Source of the DNA: Gammaproteobacteria bacterium
Lineage (GTDB): Bacteria > Pseudomonadota > Gammaproteobacteria > Pseudomonadales > Azotimanducaceae
NCBI GenBank assembly: GCA_026706425.1
Contig: JAPOYW010000593.1
Coordinates: forward strand, 1 to 7,562
DNA: 7,562 nt
Direction of reading: 5' to 3'
Of the stretch, positions 5,887 through 7,562 are shown piece by piece. Position numbers and translations under genes: made by a program. The number at the start of each line of letters is the position of its first letter. The first letter of the stretch is position 1. The notes under the pieces were generated by a model that saw only the letters and a program-made list of their open reading frames with translations, was not told where the DNA came from and searched no databases.

Positions 5887-6777
5887 TTAGTTCGGCTGGT
5901 AAAGGTCGAAGCTGTAGCTCACCGACGCCGCCCAGGCATCGAAATCCCCGGTGTTGCGACCGTCGCGGGTGTCGAACCTGTCCACGCCGACGCTCAATGC
6001 GCCGAAACTGTAGGTGGCGCCGACGGATATTCGGTCGACCTCCTCGGCCACTTGGGGAAAGCGGTCCGGATGCGCGGGAGGACCCTCCGGCGTGCCGATG
6101 TTGAGCGACCCGTCGGTCCCCTGGGAGTGATACTGGGCCCGCACGGACAACCCCGGCACGGGGGTGAACCAGTGCGCCGTCGCTGCCAGGGTCGTTGCCT
6201 GGGGTATGTCGTTGTTCAGCGACTTGATCCCGAACTCGGCAGACACGGCGATTGGTCCCATCACCTTGCCAACGAGCAAAGACGCCTCGAAACCGTCGCC
6301 GCCGTCTCCGATGGCCGTCGGTGTGCCCACATCGTAGTCGCCCGCTCTGATCATGCCGACGCGTACGGCAACGCTCGGCATGCCCGTGTCGGATGTATCC
6401 TCGTCCACGAAGCGCCAGGTCACGCCGATTGACATGTCGGCGCTGCCATCCTGGTCAGCCGGCGGTCCTGTGCCGGCCGGGCTCGGAGAGGCGGCTTCCG
6501 CCGCCGACCGCCCGATCCGGGCGTCCACCGCCACCGCGTCGGCAATGCCGTAGTTGGCCGTGAACCAGGTCGTATTCTGCTCGAGTTTGCCGTACGGGAA
6601 CGCGCCGCGTGCCGTGCCGTTCGGGCCGCGGTAGAAATGCGTGGCTTCCTGGGAAACCTGGGTGATGGTGATCGAACCCGTCTTGGGAACGGGGAGCCAG
6701 GGCGAGCCCTGGGCCAATGCCGGGCCGGCAACGAGGCCGAATACGCCGGTCAGGATGAGATTCAGGGAGTGTTTCAT
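5887..6777 (-). CDS. Outer-membrane beta-barrel protein (transporter/porin-like, function unknown)
   Basis: 296 residues. A signal peptide (MKHSLNLILTGVFGLVAGPALA, cleaved after about residue 22) is followed by alternating polar and hydrophobic strands: SITITQVSQEATHFY, TTWFTANYGIADAVAVDARI, ADMSIGVTWRFV, SVAVRVGMIR, FEASLLVGKVMGPIAVSAEFGI, TLAATAHWF, LSVRAQYHS, DRISVGATYSFGALSVGVDRF and AWAASVSYSFDLY. This is an outer-membrane barrel of about ten or more strands. The style resembles the group annotated as MetA-pathway/transporter proteins (PF13557), but that assignment is tentative and the cargo is unknown. Long polar loops at about 92-113 (Pro/Ala-rich) and 220-245 are probably surface-exposed. 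The last residues (YQPN) lack the usual terminal aromatic, though SYSFDLY lies just before. The Shine-Dalgarno is weak (GGA, 10 bases before ATG). It sits between the four-cysteine protein and the glycosyltransferase. Confidence 0.85.
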   Translation of the reverse strand: MKHSLNLILTGVFGLVAGPALAQGSPWLPVPKTGSITITQVSQEATHFYRGPNGTARGAFPYGKLEQNTTWFTANYGIADAVAVDARIGRSAAEAASPSPAGTGPPADQDGSADMSIGVTWRFVDEDTSDTGMPSVAVRVGMIRAGDYDVGTPTAIGDGGDGFEASLLVGKVMGPIAVSAEFGIKSLNNDIPQATTLAATAHWFTPVPGLSVRAQYHSQGTDGSLNIGTPEGPPAHPDRFPQVAEEVDRISVGATYSFGALSVGVDRFDTRDGRNTGDFDAWAASVSYSFDLYQPN

Positions 6778-6793
6778 TGTGTTGTGTCCATTC

Positions 6794-6816
6794 GTGGCGC
6801 CGAGCGATGGCGCCGC
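6794..6816 (-). other. GC-rich hairpin between two minus-strand genes
   Basis: GGCGCC occurs at 6796-6801 and 6809-6814; since it is self-complementary, the two copies pair into a 6-bp stem with a 7-base loop, extended by one wobble and one G-C pair. It lies 34 bases past the stop of the four-cysteine protein and 17 bases before the barrel start. No T-run follows, so it is not a standard terminator. An attenuating or mRNA-stabilising structure is possible. Confidence 0.35.
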
Positions 6817-6849
6817 CGTTGTCGTTCTGGGTCCAGTTGCCCGACCGCC

Positions 6850-7251
6850 TTAGACGCCGTAGCGCCGGCTCAGGTAGTGCTGGACCATTTCCTGCTCGTC
6901 AACACCGGGGGGGCAATCCTTCGCGTTGGCACCCGGGCAGAGCAGGCTGACCGTTTCGTCGTGCTTGCCGGGCTCGGCCTTCAACGCATCCCGGGTCTTA
7001 ATGCTCTCGACGAGGGAGGCCGCCAGGTTCTTGTCGACCTGGGCCCGCTCGATCGGACAACCGGATCGGCAAGCCAGTTTCTTGAAGAACGCGACCTTGC
7101 CCTGCTTGTACATCTGCCCGAACTGCGACACACCGCTGCCGCCTCCGATTGAGCCGGAAGCCATCACGGTTGGAGGGGCGGCAACCGCAAAGGCGGCGAG
7201 GAGCCCGGCAAGTGCCAGTGGCCGGGCGAGATTGGGATGCGATTTCAACAT
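6850..7251 (-). CDS. Small exported four-cysteine protein of unknown function
   Basis: 133 residues. The signal peptide is clear (MLKSHPNLAR, hydrophobic core 11-28, likely cleavage after TVMA at residue 31). The mature protein, about 100 residues, has a Gly/Ser-rich start (SGSIGGGSGVS), then YKQGKVAFFKKLACRSGCPI with C61 and C65, a charged helix (AQVDKNLAASLVESIKTRDA), LCPGANAKDCPPG with C105 and C113, and a closing EMVQHYLSRRYGV. Four cysteines in an oxidising compartment suggest two disulfides. The layout loosely recalls a small c-type cytochrome that has lost its haem site (CxxxC without the following His), but I do not recognise the family and this is speculation. ATG 7251 has GGAG 5 bases upstream. 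The gene starts 36 bases after the glutaredoxin stop, in the same direction, so the two are likely co-transcribed. Confidence 0.85.
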   Translation of the reverse strand: MLKSHPNLARPLALAGLLAAFAVAAPPTVMASGSIGGGSGVSQFGQMYKQGKVAFFKKLACRSGCPIERAQVDKNLAASLVESIKTRDALKAEPGKHDETVSLLCPGANAKDCPPGVDEQEMVQHYLSRRYGV

Positions 7252-7287
7252 GGTAACTCCGTGAAGTCTTGGTTGATTGGGCGATCC

Positions 7288-7562
7288 TCAAGGGACCGTG
7301 TGCTTGATACCCTCCGACTGTGCCGGCTCGGCAGGTGATCGATAGCCCGGACCCCTGCCCGGCGACAGCGAACACTGGCCGCGATCGGGATTCGGTTCGA
7401 CCTCGGACAGTCCGAGGACTTCCTTGAGAGCGTCCGCACCGCCGATGTAGGTTCCATCGATCCAGATCTGCGGCACGGTGACGGGTGTTTTGGGCCCGAT
7501 GATCCGCTTCACCCGGGCCAGCATTTCGTAGAGCGCCCGGGTGTCCTTGACCACGCCGTAGT
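7288..7562 (-). CDS. Glutaredoxin-family protein, C-terminal part (runs off the window edge)
   Basis: The minus-strand frame is open to the right edge; about 90 codons are visible. The C-terminal half of the thioredoxin fold is clear: a helix (KDTRALYEMLARVKRIIG), then TPVTVPQIWIDGTYIGGADAL, which holds the TVP cis-proline motif and the GG-x-D glutathione-contact turn of glutaredoxins. The N-terminal CPxC/CxxS active site would lie beyond base 7562. The position often occupied by a cysteine in IGGCDDL is alanine here. After KEVLGL comes a roughly 40-residue polar tail with one cysteine (GQCSLSPGRGPGYRSP), longer than usual. The GTG at 7554 is not the true start, because the active-site half is missing from it. 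The likely role is cytosolic thiol-disulfide exchange with glutathione. The exported cysteine protein lies immediately downstream. Confidence 0.85.
   Translation of the reverse strand, partial: YGVVKDTRALYEMLARVKRIIGPKTPVTVPQIWIDGTYIGGADALKEVLGLSEVEPNPDRGQCSLSPGRGPGYRSPAEPAQSEGIKHTVP

Noticed and set aside
5557..6432. A 291-codon plus-strand open frame spanning the glycosyltransferase and barrel genes
   Set aside because: It crosses two well-supported minus-strand genes and has no family motif or convincing start.
7552..7554. GTG as the glutaredoxin start
   Set aside because: It would leave out the CPxC half of the fold; the frame is open to the window edge, so the gene continues outside.
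1..7562. CRISPR array, tRNA, rRNA, phage or conjugation genes
   Set aside because: No regularly spaced repeats, cloverleaf-like segments, rRNA-like stretches or matching protein motifs were seen on either strand.

Overview
The window is GC-rich, densely packed bacterial DNA. Every gene call rests on protein motifs I recognise plus frame openness; no database was consulted. The protein types (TfdA-like dioxygenase, outer-membrane barrel, DUF547, TVP38/VTT, glutaredoxin) and the Shine-Dalgarno sites fit a Gram-negative proteobacterium, most likely an uncultured gammaproteobacterium. The species cannot be read from the sequence. I found no rRNA, tRNA, CRISPR array, transposase or phage gene.

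Left part (1-1895, + strand): the last codons of an unidentified gene overlap, by ATGA, the start of a 585-residue regulator with an AlbA_2 (Schlafen-type) domain, a GHKL-like ATP-binding domain and a C-terminal winged helix. The linker before the winged helix carries a 21-bp tandem repeat. This gene converges on a TauD/TfdA-family 2-oxoglutarate-dependent dioxygenase (1891-2856, - strand). The short gap between them is filled by a 46-bp dispersed repeat that also supplies the dioxygenase stop codon.

Middle (2964-3356, - strand): a remnant of a DUF3368 PIN-like toxin that has lost its N-terminal third, including the first catalytic aspartate.

Right part (3385-7562, all - strand): read in the direction of transcription, it holds a glutaredoxin entering from the window edge, a small exported four-cysteine protein, an outer-membrane beta-barrel, a DPM1-like family 2 glycosyltransferase, an exported DUF547 protein and a TVP38/VTT membrane protein. 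The last two overlap by GTGA. Spacing is mostly short, and the products cover cytosol, inner membrane, periplasm and outer membrane, so this looks like a cell-envelope cluster. Its substrate cannot be told from the sequence.

The most unusual structure lies between the glycosyltransferase core and the DUF547 gene (4935-5140). This is a roughly 206-bp block bounded by inverted 8-bp ends with a GTAG head, carrying a near-perfect hairpin at one end and the second copy of the 46-bp repeat at the other. It resembles REP/REPIN-type non-autonomous repeats. The glycosyltransferase frame reads straight through it and gains about 70 arginine- and glycine-rich residues that look like translated repeat rather than selected protein. 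I see no clear evidence of a new multi-gene defence or metabolic system. The repeat element and the envelope gene set are the best leads.
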